In this document: in pieces, positions 42,415 through 51,916 of the stretch
How positions within the stretch are numbered: the stretch's first letter is position 1
Layout of the letters: every line of letters begins with the position of its first letter
Position numbers and translations under genes: made by a program
The notes under the pieces: model-generated
What the model was told of the DNA's origin: nothing
What the model saw: the letters and a program-made list of their open reading frames with translations, nothing else
The model's database searches: none
Source: Levilinea sp.
GTDB taxonomy: Bacteria > Chloroflexota > Anaerolineae > Anaerolineales > Anaerolineaceae
Assembly (NCBI GenBank): GCA_029975215.1
Contig: JARKPO010000048.1
Coordinates: forward strand, 1 to 64,000
Reading direction: 5' to 3'
Length of the DNA: 64,000 bases

Positions 42415-44784
42415 CTAAAACGCTTCGTGTTCGGTGCGTGCAATGATTTCATCTTGCAGGGCTTCGGACAGATCGCAGAAGTAGTCAGAGTAACCGGCCA
42501 CGCGCACGATCAAATCGCGGTGCAGCTCGGGGTGGGCCTTGGCCTCGTGCAGGGTGCGGGCGTCCACCACGTTGAACTGAATGTGATGACCGTCCAGGCG
42601 GAAGTAGGTGCGCACCAGGTTCACCAGGCCGTCCAGTCCGGCGTCATCCTGCAGCAGGGCTGGGGTGAATTTTTGGTTGAGCAGGGTGCCGCCGGTGCGC
42701 ACATGATCCATCCGCGCCGCCGAGCGCAGTACGGCAGTGGGGCCGCTGCGGTCTGCGCCCTGCACCGGGGAAATGCCCTCCGAAACCGGCTGACCGGCGC
42801 GGCGGCCGTCGGGGGTGGCGCCGGTGACTGAGCCGAAATACACATGGCAGGTGGTGGGCAGCATGTTGATGTGATACTCGCCGCCGCGGGTGTTGGGGCG
42901 GCCCTCCACGGCATGAAAGAAGCGGTTGAAGACCTCCACCATAATCTGGTCGGCGTCTGGGTCATCGTTGCCGTAGCGCGGGGTGCGGTTGAGCAAAATC
43001 TGGCGGGCGGGTTCGCGCCCGGCAAAGTTGGTGGCCAGCAGGGTGAGCATTTCATCCATGCTGAAGGTGCCCAGCTCAAACACATGGCGGCGTAGGGCAG
43101 ACAGGCTGTCAGTGATGGTGCCGATGCCCACACCCTGCAGGTAGGAGGTGTTGTAGCGCGCGCCGCCTTCGTGATAGTCTCGGCCGGTAGCGATGCAGTC
43201 GTTGATCAGCAGCGATAAAAAGGGCGCGGGCAGCAGGCGCGCATAGAGCCGCTCGATGACGTTGCTGCCGCGCACTTTGATGTCCACAAAGTGCAGCAGC
43301 TGTTTTTCAAAAGCGTCCAGCAGATCTTCAAACCGCTGAAAGCCGCGCGGGTCGCCGGTGGGCAGGCCGATGCGCTTGCCGCTGCGCGGGTCCACGCCGT
43401 CGTGCAGGGTGATTTCCAAAATTTTAACCAGGTTGAAATAGCCGTGGAGGATGTAGGCTTCTTTGCCAAAGGCCCCCACCTCCACGCAGCCGCTGGAACC
43501 GCCGCAGCGCGCATCCAGCACAGATTTGCCCGCTCGCATCAGTTCCTGCACGATCAGGTCGGCATTGAAGACCGAGGGCTGGCCAAAGCCGGTGCGGATG
43601 ATGCGGGCGGCGCGCTTGATGAAGCGGTCGGGGTTCTTTTTGCTGACCTGAATGGAACTGCTGGGCTGCAGCAGGCGCATGGTCTCAATCACATCCAGGA
43701 GCAGCTCGCTGACTTCGTTGTAGCCGTCGCCGCCGTCTGGGGTCAGGCCGCCCAGATTGATCTGGGCAAAATCCGTGTAGGTTCCGCTTTCGGCGGCGGT
43801 GACTCCCACCTTGGGCGGAGCGGGCTGGTTGTTAAACTTGATCCAGAAGCACTGCAAAAGCTCTTCAGCCTCGTCGCGGCTGAGGGAGGCCTCGGCCAGC
43901 CCCTGGCGGTAAAAGGGCAGCAGGTGCTGATCCAACCGTCCAGGGCAGAAGGCGTCCCAGGTGTTCAGCTCGGTGGTCACGCCCAGATGTACGAACCAGT
44001 AGTACTGCAAAGCTTCCCAAAAATTGCGCGGGGCGTGGGCAGGCACCTGGCGGCAGACGGCAGCGATGCGCAGCAGCTCGGCGCGGCGAGCGGGGTCGGC
44101 CTCGCTGGCGGCCTGGGTTTCGGCCAGCTCGGCGTGGCGCTCGGCAAAGCGGATGAGGGCCGCGGCGCAGATGGACATGGCCTTCAGCTCTTCCTGGCGG
44201 TCGTAGGCGCGCGGGTCGTGGATGTAATCCAACTGTTCCAGGGCAGTCTGGATCTCTTGCTGGAAGTCCAGCATGCCTTTGTGATAAATCTTATCGTCCA
44301 GCACGGTGTGACCGGGGGCGCGCTGTTCCATGAACTCGGTGAAGATGCCGGCCTCGTAGGCGTCCAGCCATTCGGGGCGCATCTCGGCCAGAATGCGGTC
44401 GCGCATGGAATTGCCGGCCCAGAAGGGGATGACCTCCTGCTCGTAGGCCGCCAGCACATCGGGGGCCACCTTGAAAGGGATTTTCTCGCGGCTGTCCAGA
44501 ATGTGCAGATCTTCCAGGCTGTGGCAGCACAGTTCGGGGTAGGTGGGCGAGGCCTTGGGAGCGGGGCCTTTTTCACCCACGATCAGCTCGCCGGGTAGGA
44601 TGCAGATGTGCTTATGTTCCATTAAGTAGGCAAAGGCCTGGGCGCGCCGCACGGGGGCTGAGAGGGTCTGGCGTTGGGCGGCGGCGTAGAAGCGGGTCAT
44701 TAATTGGGCGCGCTCCGCCGAGAGGGTAGGCACAGCTTCCAGGCTTTGCTGGCGAAGCTGACGGACTCGTTCACTCATAGACAT
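42415..44784 (-). CDS. Glycyl radical enzyme, PFL-like, substrate unassigned
   Basis: This 789-residue protein belongs to the pyruvate formate-lyase/glycyl radical family. The catalytic Cys is C433 in SGCVEVGAFG, a single Cys in GCVE, as in dehydratase/decarboxylase members rather than the Cys-Cys pair of PFL. The C-terminal radical site is RVAGYSDYF (G764). An aspartate/glutamate set typical of PFL2-type lyases is not decided. The start at 44784 follows GGAGGATAAGCCC. Its activase gene lies four bases upstream. Such enzymes need anaerobic conditions; the true substrate is unknown. Confidence 0.88.
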   Translation of the reverse strand: MSMSERVRQLRQQSLEAVPTLSAERAQLMTRFYAAAQRQTLSAPVRRAQAFAYLMEHKHICILPGELIVGEKGPAPKASPTYPELCCHSLEDLHILDSREKIPFKVAPDVLAAYEQEVIPFWAGNSMRDRILAEMRPEWLDAYEAGIFTEFMEQRAPGHTVLDDKIYHKGMLDFQQEIQTALEQLDYIHDPRAYDRQEELKAMSICAAALIRFAERHAELAETQAASEADPARRAELLRIAAVCRQVPAHAPRNFWEALQYYWFVHLGVTTELNTWDAFCPGRLDQHLLPFYRQGLAEASLSRDEAEELLQCFWIKFNNQPAPPKVGVTAAESGTYTDFAQINLGGLTPDGGDGYNEVSELLLDVIETMRLLQPSSSIQVSKKNPDRFIKRAARIIRTGFGQPSVFNADLIVQELMRAGKSVLDARCGGSSGCVEVGAFGKEAYILHGYFNLVKILEITLHDGVDPRSGKRIGLPTGDPRGFQRFEDLLDAFEKQLLHFVDIKVRGSNVIERLYARLLPAPFLSLLINDCIATGRDYHEGGARYNTSYLQGVGIGTITDSLSALRRHVFELGTFSMDEMLTLLATNFAGREPARQILLNRTPRYGNDDPDADQIMVEVFNRFFHAVEGRPNTRGGEYHINMLPTTCHVYFGSVTGATPDGRRAGQPVSEGISPVQGADRSGPTAVLRSAARMDHVRTGGTLLNQKFTPALLQDDAGLDGLVNLVRTYFRLDGHHIQFNVVDARTLHEAKAHPELHRDLIVRVAGYSDYFCDLSEALQDEIIARTEHEAF

Positions 44785-44788
44785 GGGC

Positions 44789-45712
44789 TTATCCTCCGAT
44801 TTGTACCGCGATTCCATAATCGCGGAGCTGTTGGGCGAGGGCGTTTAAGTGTTCAGGGCTGGGGGTGGGGGTGTCGGGCAGGCGGTATTCGCGCCCCAGG
44901 CGCTGATATTTGGCGGCGGCGGTGTGGTGGTAGGGCAGCAGGTCTACCCGCTGAATGCCGTCCAGCGAGCGGCAGAGGCTGCCCAGGGCTTCCACCTCAG
45001 CGGGGGTGTCGTTGAGGCCGGGGATGACCGGCAGGCGCACGATGATGCGGCTGCCGCGGGCACTGAGGCGGCGCAGATTTTCCAGAATGAGCTGGTTCGA
45101 CACGCCGGTGTAGCGCCGGTGAGCGGCTTCATCCTGCACCTTCAGATCGTACAGAAACAGATCCACCTGGGGGGCGATGCTTTCCAAACGCTGCCAGGGG
45201 GCGAAGCCGCTGGTATCCACAGCGGTGCGCAGCTCGAGGCGTTTGCAGGCGGCCAGGGCAGCGCCCAAGAATTCGGCCTGCAGCAGCGGTTCCCCGCCCG
45301 AAAACGTGACCCCGCCGCCGGACTGGTCGAAAAAGGGGATGTCTCTGGCCAAAATATCCGCCAGGGCCTGGGGGGTATAGCGCTGCCCCACCTGTTCGCG
45401 CGCGCCGGGGGCGCAGAAAGGCACACATTCACCGCAGCGTGTACAGCGTTCGGGGTCGGTGTGCGGGCCCTGGGGGGTCATGCTGACGGCCTCCTGCGGG
45501 CAGGCGCGCACGCACTCACCGCATTGGGCACACAGGTGTTCGCGCACGATGATTTCGGGCTGGGGCGATTGGCTTTCGGGGTTGTGGCACCACCAGCAGT
45601 CCAGCGGACAGCCTTTGAGAAAGACGGTGGTGCGGATGCCGGGACCGTCGTGCAGCGAATAACGGCGAATGTCAAAAATCCATCCGGTGGGCGGCGCGGC
45701 TGTGACCATCAT
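44789..45712 (-). CDS. Glycyl radical enzyme activating protein (radical SAM)
   Basis: This 307-residue protein installs the glycyl radical on the downstream enzyme. The radical SAM cluster motif is C-x3-C-x2-C (GCPLDCWWCHNPES). It has the two extra 4Fe-4S ferredoxin-type clusters of the larger activases (CAQCGECVRACPQ and CTRCGECVPFCAPG), which PFL-activase lacks but GRE activases for dehydratases have. SGGVTFSGGEPLLQ is the SAM-binding GGE motif. It precedes the glycyl radical enzyme gene by four bases; the start could be either of two adjacent Met codons. Confidence 0.95.
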   Translation of the reverse strand: MMVTAAPPTGWIFDIRRYSLHDGPGIRTTVFLKGCPLDCWWCHNPESQSPQPEIIVREHLCAQCGECVRACPQEAVSMTPQGPHTDPERCTRCGECVPFCAPGAREQVGQRYTPQALADILARDIPFFDQSGGGVTFSGGEPLLQAEFLGAALAACKRLELRTAVDTSGFAPWQRLESIAPQVDLFLYDLKVQDEAAHRRYTGVSNQLILENLRRLSARGSRIIVRLPVIPGLNDTPAEVEALGSLCRSLDGIQRVDLLPYHHTAAAKYQRLGREYRLPDTPTPSPEHLNALAQQLRDYGIAVQIGG

Positions 45713-45755
45713 AGCTTGATTTTACATCGCTTGGGGCATTCCGCACAGATCCCGC

Positions 45756-45797
45756 AAAAACGCCCTCCCAACGGCGGGTGTCTGCGTTGGGAGGGCG
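45756..45797 (-). terminator. Terminator after the DUF4173-like membrane gene
   Basis: CGCCCTCCCAACG (45761-45773) pairs with CGTTGGGAGGGCG (45785-45797). Read on the minus strand the stem is followed by TTTTT (45760-45756). Confidence 0.9.
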
Positions 45798-45821
45798 GGG
45801 GAATGCGGGCGGAACGGGGAG

Positions 45822-47447
45822 CTAATCCATCATCGAAGGGTAAACCGTGCACGGCTGCCATTCGCCGCGGATGCGCACCTGCCAGTCGTACTCGCCGACG
45901 GTCTGCACGGGGTAATCGGCCTCCAGGGTGGGCTGCACGCGGTCCAGGGCGGTTTTGGCCAGGGCCGGGCTAAGGTGGAAGGATGGCCATTCTGCCCAGC
46001 GCAGCACCTCATCGGGATCGGTGATGGGGTGGGCGTTTTTGGCAATGCGGCAGGCCAGCTCGGCCCCCATCTGGTCGCGCGCGTCTCCGGCGGGGCTGCT
46101 TTCAAACAGCTGCACCAGGGCGGGGGCGGCATCGGACGACAGGTCTGATAGATAGTAGCGGTCGAGCTGCGACCCTTGCAGGGCGCGGGCGGCGTTTTGG
46201 CGGGCGATGTGGGCGTCCACGTTGATAGCCGCCAGGGTGAGGGCAAAGCCCAGGCCGGTGAACAGCAGCGCCAGCCCAAAGCCGCGCAGCATCTGGGTAA
46301 ATTCCAGGGCCGCGGTGAGGGCCAGCAAAATGCCCAGCCAGATCATGAAGATGTGGGTGTAGGTGCGCAGGCGGGTGAAGCCGTAGACGCTTTCATACAG
46401 CAGCAGGCGCTGGAAGGCCGAGATGAGCATGACCCCCACCAAAAAGACCAGCAGCACCCCCAGGGCCGAAAACGAGACGCTGGCAAAGCGGGATTTGCGC
46501 TGGGTGATGGTGCTCAATCCCAAATAGAGCATCAGGCTGAGCACGGCCACCCACACCAGTTCGCCAAAGCCGCGCCGGGCGTATTCGGAATAGGTGTAGC
46601 CTTCCAGGTTGATGTTGGCCTGGCCGCCGAAGAAATATTGGAACTGGATGATGACAAAGAAGCTGAACAGCACCACCACGCCGGTGAGGATGACCGCGGC
46701 TTCCACCCAGCCCAAGAAGGGCTTGAGCCAGGGGCCGTCTTCGCCGATGAGCTTGCGCTTGCCGCTTTTTTCGATGCCAAACAGGAAGACCCCGGCCAGC
46801 TCATAGGCGATGCCCAGGATGAGGAACAGGCGCAGGATGTATTCCGGCCAGCGTTTGGGGTCCAAAAAGCTGAGGGCATCGGCCAGGCGCTTGGAGAAGA
46901 TGGGATCCGCGGCGGAAAGCAGCAGCCCCAGCACCAGCACCACCGGGAAAGCCAGCACCAACCCGCGCAGCAGACCCCACAGCAGTCTGCGTTTGCTGGA
47001 GGGGGCGGCTTCGCCTTCGGCGGGGGCTTTCTCGCGGCTGACCAAAAACAGCCGGCCGCCGCCGGTGATGGCCCCCAGGAGCAGTTGGAAGAACCCCATG
47101 ACCCAATCCGAGAGGCTGAAATGCGGCCACTGCCCGCCGCGGGCGGTGAGGGCCAGACCCACCAGCAAGACCATGCAAAACACCAGCGACAGGAAAATGG
47201 TCAGCGGCTCCTGGCGCACGAAGGGGATGAAGGCAAAGAGCATCGCCAACCCGGCGAGGATCAGGCTGCGGCCCCAGGCTGGGCGCGCGCCCTCGGCGTA
47301 CAGGATCCAGGCCCCCGCGGCGATGGTGAGCAGGGTGAAGAGGGGGAAGTTGATCCCCAGACTTTGACGAAAGAAGAGGACATCCGCCAGCCAACCCAGG
47401 GCCAGGGCGACGATGCCCAGACGGGTGCGATTTTTGACGAGATCCAT
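45822..47447 (-). CDS. DUF4173-like polytopic membrane protein
   Basis: The 541-residue protein has about twelve hydrophobic helices in the first 420 residues and a C-terminal soluble domain of about 120 residues. The core (YSEYARRGFGELVWVAVLSLMLYLGL, FQRLLLYESVYGFTRLRTYTHIFMIWLG) matches the uncharacterised DUF4173 family. AAAGGAACACTTCCCT precedes ATG 47447; the open frame extends a further 20 codons upstream without support. It sits divergent to a two-component pair. Function is unknown. Confidence 0.8.
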   Translation of the reverse strand: MDLVKNRTRLGIVALALGWLADVLFFRQSLGINFPLFTLLTIAAGAWILYAEGARPAWGRSLILAGLAMLFAFIPFVRQEPLTIFLSLVFCMVLLVGLALTARGGQWPHFSLSDWVMGFFQLLLGAITGGGRLFLVSREKAPAEGEAAPSSKRRLLWGLLRGLVLAFPVVLVLGLLLSAADPIFSKRLADALSFLDPKRWPEYILRLFLILGIAYELAGVFLFGIEKSGKRKLIGEDGPWLKPFLGWVEAAVILTGVVVLFSFFVIIQFQYFFGGQANINLEGYTYSEYARRGFGELVWVAVLSLMLYLGLSTITQRKSRFASVSFSALGVLLVFLVGVMLISAFQRLLLYESVYGFTRLRTYTHIFMIWLGILLALTAALEFTQMLRGFGLALLFTGLGFALTLAAINVDAHIARQNAARALQGSQLDRYYLSDLSSDAAPALVQLFESSPAGDARDQMGAELACRIAKNAHPITDPDEVLRWAEWPSFHLSPALAKTALDRVQPTLEADYPVQTVGEYDWQVRIRGEWQPCTVYPSMMD

Positions 47448-47654
47448 AGGGAAGTGTTCCTTTCTGTGCTGCAAGATGACCGCTGGTGAGACCCCAGCGA
47501 AATTCACCTTGAGGATACCCTCAGGGCAAAAATTCCACCACCCTCTGAGCGCGCAATTGCACGCACTCAGGTGCTTGCAGGGGCGGACTCAGAGGGGTTA
47601 GCATGGTGAAAGTATGGTTTAATGAAAGAAGAACCCCGGCTGAAAGGACGGTTT

Positions 47655-48398
47655 ATGCTGAAAATCGTGGTGGTAGAGGATAACCCCAACCTGCGCCCTG
47701 CCCTGGTGGCGGGGCTGAACGCCACCGGCGCGGTGACGGTGGTGGGCGACTGCGAAAGCGGCGAAGAAGCCCTGGCTTTGTGCCTGGCGCAGGGGCCGCA
47801 GGGGGTCTTGATGGATGTGCAGCTGGCGGGAGAGATGAACGGCATTCAGGCGGCGGTGGCCGTGCGGCGCGAGTTCCCGCGCATGCCGGTGGTGTTTTAC
47901 TCCATTCAAGATGACGACGCCTATTACCGCGATTTTCGCCGCAGCGGCATTTTGAGCCATTATGCCTATGTGCGCAAGTCCAATTATCTGCTGCCCGCGC
48001 TGATTGTGCCCCTGCTGCAGGACGCCGCCGCGGGGCGCAGCTTTATTGACCCCGAAATTGAGGCGCGGGTGCAGGAGGTGCGGCACAAGGACGAAAACGC
48101 GCCCATGGATCTGCTGGAACCGAATGAACAGATCGTGGCGCGCCTGATTGCCCAGGGCCTGACCAATGAGCAAATCGCCGCGCAGCTGGGTTTTCGCGAT
48201 AAGCGCACCATCAGCCGCACCAACGGCCAGATCTACGCGGCCTGGGGCCTGGACGAGAGCAGCACAGATGAAAAGGTGGCGCGCACGCGGGCAGCCATCA
48301 TTTACCACACCGGTGTGCTGCTGCGCTGGGACGCGGACGGCACCCCGCGCGCCCTGGATGAGCGCGGGGCGTGGGTGCCCTGGAAAGGGGCGGCATGA
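47655..48398 (+). CDS. Response regulator with LuxR-type HTH
   Basis: This 247-residue protein has an N-terminal receiver domain (VVVEDNPNLRPALVAGL), with the phospho-acceptor Asp at residue 54 (GVLMDVQLAGEMNG). An HTH of the LuxR/GerE type follows (EQIVARLIAQGLTNEQIAAQLGFRDKRTISRTNGQIYAAWG). A short C-terminal extension carries WDADGTPRALDERG. The start follows AAAGGACGG. It overlaps the kinase gene by ATGA, so the two are cotranscribed. Its targets are unknown; the divergent membrane gene is a candidate. Confidence 0.9.
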   Translation: MLKIVVVEDNPNLRPALVAGLNATGAVTVVGDCESGEEALALCLAQGPQGVLMDVQLAGEMNGIQAAVAVRREFPRMPVVFYSIQDDDAYYRDFRRSGILSHYAYVRKSNYLLPALIVPLLQDAAAGRSFIDPEIEARVQEVRHKDENAPMDLLEPNEQIVARLIAQGLTNEQIAAQLGFRDKRTISRTNGQIYAAWGLDESSTDEKVARTRAAIIYHTGVLLRWDADGTPRALDERGAWVPWKGAA

Positions 48399-50497
48399 GC
48401 ACTCTGTTTTGGCTGGATTGGGCTGCCCTGAGCCTGTCGCTGTTTAACATGCTCCTGCTGGTCTGGCTGGGGATCACCTTGCTGCTGACCAGTGATTCGC
48501 GCAGTTTGGGGGTGGTTTTGGCGGGGGCGGGGTCGCTGTTTGGCGGGGGCTTTTTTGCCATTCATTCCCTCATTTTGGGGCAAAGCCTGACTCCTTTGAA
48601 CGCCTGGCTGGATTTGTGGTGGCGGGTGGGCTGGTTCTTGCTGGTGCTTTCACCCCTGGCCTGGTACGTGGTGATTCTGTGGTACGCGGGCTTTTGGGAA
48701 AGGGGCGAAAACCCACTGCGGCGGCGGCAGCGCGTGGGGTTTTTGTTCTGCCTGGGGCTGTCATCGGGCCTGATGGGCTTGCTGGTCTTGGGCGCGCCGC
48801 TGCCTTCTTTCTTTCAGGTGATCTATCTGGATCTGCACAGCTTTTTAATGGTGGGCGGCATGCCGCTGGTGATCGCCGCCTTCCCGGTGTACATTTTGAC
48901 CTGCATGCTGCTTTCGCTGGACGCCCTGCTGCGCCCGGGGCCCACCTCGCGCCCCTCCGGCGAGCAGGCACGCCGCCGTGCGCGCCCCTGGCTGGTGAGC
49001 GCCACGCTGCTGCTGCTGGGTGTGAGCGTGCTGGTGGTGGCGGCGCTGCTGTGGATTTACTTCAGCGCCCAAAGCCGCGCGGCCTATTCTTCTGAGGCGT
49101 ACGTGCGCCTGGCCTGGCCGGTGACCTTATTGGATGCATGCATCGCGGGCATGATCGGTCTGGCAGTGCTGCTTTTGGGGCGGGCGGCAGTGGCATATGA
49201 GATTTTTACCGGCAAGGCTCTGCCGCGCCTGGGCCTGCGCCGTTATTACCGCAACGCGGTGCTGCTGGCGGCGGGTTCCAGCGTGGTGGTGGCGGGGGCG
49301 CACAGCCTGGTGCTGCCGCGCATCTACGCGCCCGTGCTGGCTCTGCTGCTGGCCATCGCGTTCTACGCCCTGCTCACCTGGCGCTCATTCGCCGAGCGCG
49401 AGGCTACCATCCGCCAGCTGCGCCCGTTTGTGGCCAGTCAGCGCCTGTACGATCAGCTGCTGGAGCCGGGGCTGCCCACCACCGCGGTGGATTTGCAGTT
49501 CCCGCTGGAGGCTTTGTGCCGCGATGTGTTGGGCTCGCGCCTGGCGGCTTTGGTTCCGGCAGGCGCGCTGGCTGCCCTGGTGGGCGCGCCGCGCACCTTT
49601 CCGCCGGGGGTGCGCCTGACCCTGCCGGACCTGGAGTCGCTGCGCAAACAGGCCGGGCCAGAGGTGATGATTGTGCCGCTGGAGCCGCCCACCGAGGACG
49701 GTCTGGTGGCAGCGGTGCCGCTGTGGAGCGAGCGCGGCTGGATTGGGGTGCTGTTCTTGGGGGCCAAGGCTGACGGCGGTTTTTACACCCAGGAAGAAAT
49801 TGAGATCGCCCGCGCCAGCGGCGAGCGCCTGCTGGATTTGCAGGCCTCCGGCGAGATGGCCCGCCGCCTGGCGGGCTTGCAGCGGGCACAGCGCGCCGCC
49901 CAGCAGACCGCGGATCAGCGCCTGCGCCGTTCGCTGCACGACGAGGTGCTGCCGGTGCTGCACACCGCCATGCTCCAGTGGGGCAGCGCCCCGCCCGAAG
50001 CCCTGCAGGCCCTCACCGGCGTCCATCGTAAAATTTCGGATTTGCTGCGCGATCTGCCGGCTGCGCCGACCCAACAGCTGAACCAACTGGGGCTGCTGGG
50101 CGCGCTGCGCGAGACGCTGAACCTGGAACTAGCCGATGGCTTTGACGGCCTGCATTGGGAGGAAACGCCCGCGGCGGTGGAGGCGGCGGCCAAACTGCCG
50201 GCGCAGATGGCCGAGACGCTCTATTTTGCCGCGCGCGAGGCGGCCCGCAACGCGGCGCGCCATGCCCGCGGAGAGCGCCCCCTGAACCTGTGGGTGCGGG
50301 CTGAGGCCCTGCCGGAGGGCGGTTTGCAGTTGGTGATTGAGGATGACGGCGTGGGGTTGGGGGCGGGGAGCGCAAACTCTGAGGGGGCCGGGCAGGGATT
50401 GTCGCTGCACACCACGCTGATGGCGCTGATGGGCGGCTCGCTGACCGTGGAAAGCCAGCCGGATGCCTTTACGCGCGTGACCCTGCGCAGCGCGTGA
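48395..50497 (+). CDS. Sensor histidine kinase, NarX/LuxR-partner type
   Basis: The 700-residue kinase has about seven N-terminal membrane helices (residues 1-330), a cytoplasmic GAF-like region (about 340-480), then a HisKA_3-like dimerisation helix RRSLHDEVLPVLHTAM with phosphorylatable H515. The ATP-binding domain shows AREAARNAARHARGE and EDDGVGLGAG...GQGLSLHTTLMALMGG. It acts with the response regulator encoded just upstream. The multi-helix sensor resembles 7TMR-type or MHYT-free membrane sensors; the signal is unknown. Confidence 0.92.
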   Translation: MSTLFWLDWAALSLSLFNMLLLVWLGITLLLTSDSRSLGVVLAGAGSLFGGGFFAIHSLILGQSLTPLNAWLDLWWRVGWFLLVLSPLAWYVVILWYAGFWERGENPLRRRQRVGFLFCLGLSSGLMGLLVLGAPLPSFFQVIYLDLHSFLMVGGMPLVIAAFPVYILTCMLLSLDALLRPGPTSRPSGEQARRRARPWLVSATLLLLGVSVLVVAALLWIYFSAQSRAAYSSEAYVRLAWPVTLLDACIAGMIGLAVLLLGRAAVAYEIFTGKALPRLGLRRYYRNAVLLAAGSSVVVAGAHSLVLPRIYAPVLALLLAIAFYALLTWRSFAEREATIRQLRPFVASQRLYDQLLEPGLPTTAVDLQFPLEALCRDVLGSRLAALVPAGALAALVGAPRTFPPGVRLTLPDLESLRKQAGPEVMIVPLEPPTEDGLVAAVPLWSERGWIGVLFLGAKADGGFYTQEEIEIARASGERLLDLQASGEMARRLAGLQRAQRAAQQTADQRLRRSLHDEVLPVLHTAMLQWGSAPPEALQALTGVHRKISDLLRDLPAAPTQQLNQLGLLGALRETLNLELADGFDGLHWEETPAAVEAAAKLPAQMAETLYFAAREAARNAARHARGERPLNLWVRAEALPEGGLQLVIEDDGVGLGAGSANSEGAGQGLSLHTTLMALMGGSLTVESQPDAFTRVTLRSA

Positions 50498-50622
50498 GGC
50501 CCGCGGCTTCTCCCCAATTTGCCCGCCTTATGGGATAATAACCCTTCAGACCGCATTCCCACCCCTCATACACCCGCACGCTTTTCGGGATTCTCCTGGC
50601 GGGGAATGAGCAAGGAGACTCT

Positions 50623-51909
50623 ATGCCTTTTCAGAAGATTTGCGTTTTAGGGTTAGGTTACATCGGCCTGCCCACTGCCAGCATGTTTGCCACCCACGGC
50701 CTGGACGTGGTGGGCGTGGACGTGAACGAGCAGGTGGTCACCAGTCTGCAGCACGGCCAGCTTCATATTTATGAGTTGGGTTTGCAAACCCTGGTGGAAG
50801 AGGCTTTGCAGTCGGGCCGCCTGAAAATTTCCCGCCAGCCTGAAGCGGCGGACGCTTTTATCATCGCGGTGCCCACCCCCTTCTACGACGACAAGCGCGC
50901 GGATATGCGCGCCGTGGCTTCGGCTACCGAGGCCATTGTGCCGCATTTGCGCCGCGGCAACCTGGTGGTGCTGGAATCCACCTCGCCGCCGCGCACCACC
51001 CTGGATTTGGTGGCGCCGATTTTGGAACGTTCCGGCCTGAAAGCCGGTGTGGATTTTCACCTGGCCTATTCGCCCGAACGCGTGCTGCCGGGGCAGATTC
51101 TGCGCGAGTTGATTGAAAACGCGCGCGTCATCGGCGGCGTGGACGCGGCCTCGGCCGAAGCCGGGCGCGAGCTGTACCAGACCTTCGTTCGAGGTGAGAT
51201 CATCCTGACCACCTCCACCACCGCTGAGATGGTCAAACTGATGGAAAACACCTACCGCGATGTGAACATCGCCGTGGCCAACGAATTTGCGCGCCTGGCC
51301 GACCGCTTTGGCGTGGACGTGTGGGAAGCCATCTCCATCGCCAATCTGCACCCGCGCGTCAACATTCTGCGACCTGGGCCGGGCGTGGGCGGGCACTGCA
51401 TCAGCGTGGACCCCTGGTTCCTGGTGGAGGCTGCCCCCGATTTGACCCAGCTGATCCGCAGCGCACGCATGGTGAACGACGCCCAGCCGCATTTTGTGCT
51501 GGATCTGGTGCGACGGGCGCTGGGCGCGGAGCTGAAGGGCCGCCGCGTGGCGCTGCTGGGCCTGTCCTTTAAGCCGGATGTGGACGACCTGCGCGAAAGC
51601 CCGGCGATTGAGCTGGGGCATCTGCTGGCGCAGGAGGGGGCTGAGGTGCGCGCGTTTGAGCCGTTTAAGCCGGACGCGCAGGTGCCCGGCCTGACCACCT
51701 GTCCCACCCTGGAACAGGCCGTGGCGAATGCCGAGGCGGTGCTGCTGTTGGTGGGGCACGCCGAATTGAAGCAGCTTTCGCCGCAAACGCTGGCCGCTCT
51801 GACCCCCGCGCGCGTGGCGCTGGACGCCACCGGCAGTTGGGCGCCGGAAGCCTGGGCCGCAGCGGGCTTTACCCTGCTGCGCCTGGGCGTGGGCAGCAGG
51901 TCGGCGTGA
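50623..51909 (+). CDS. wecC: UDP-N-acetyl-D-mannosaminuronate dehydrogenase-like (nucleotide-sugar dehydrogenase)
   Basis: This 428-residue NAD-dependent enzyme oxidises UDP-ManNAc to UDP-ManNAcA. It shows the Rossmann motif GLGYIGLPTASMFA, AVPTPF, the EST loop VVLESTSPPRTT, PGPGVGGHCISVDPWFL with the catalytic Cys, and LGLSFKPDVDDLRESP. The wecB epimerase follows by seven bases, which makes the UDP-ManNAc substrate likely. AAGGAG is six bases before the ATG. It starts the left polysaccharide arm. Confidence 0.92.
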   Translation: MPFQKICVLGLGYIGLPTASMFATHGLDVVGVDVNEQVVTSLQHGQLHIYELGLQTLVEEALQSGRLKISRQPEAADAFIIAVPTPFYDDKRADMRAVASATEAIVPHLRRGNLVVLESTSPPRTTLDLVAPILERSGLKAGVDFHLAYSPERVLPGQILRELIENARVIGGVDAASAEAGRELYQTFVRGEIILTTSTTAEMVKLMENTYRDVNIAVANEFARLADRFGVDVWEAISIANLHPRVNILRPGPGVGGHCISVDPWFLVEAAPDLTQLIRSARMVNDAQPHFVLDLVRRALGAELKGRRVALLGLSFKPDVDDLRESPAIELGHLLAQEGAEVRAFEPFKPDAQVPGLTTCPTLEQAVANAEAVLLLVGHAELKQLSPQTLAALTPARVALDATGSWAPEAWAAAGFTLLRLGVGSRSA

Positions 51910-51916
51910 GGCGGGC

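Noticed and set aside
40835-42418. Long open frame antisense to secA (527 residues)
   Set aside because: It is a shadow of secA coding sequence, rich in His, Gly and Phe without family motifs, and has no ribosome site.
43291-44598. 435-residue open frame antisense to the glycyl radical enzyme
   Set aside because: It mirrors the codon pattern of the glycyl radical enzyme gene and has no recognisable domain.
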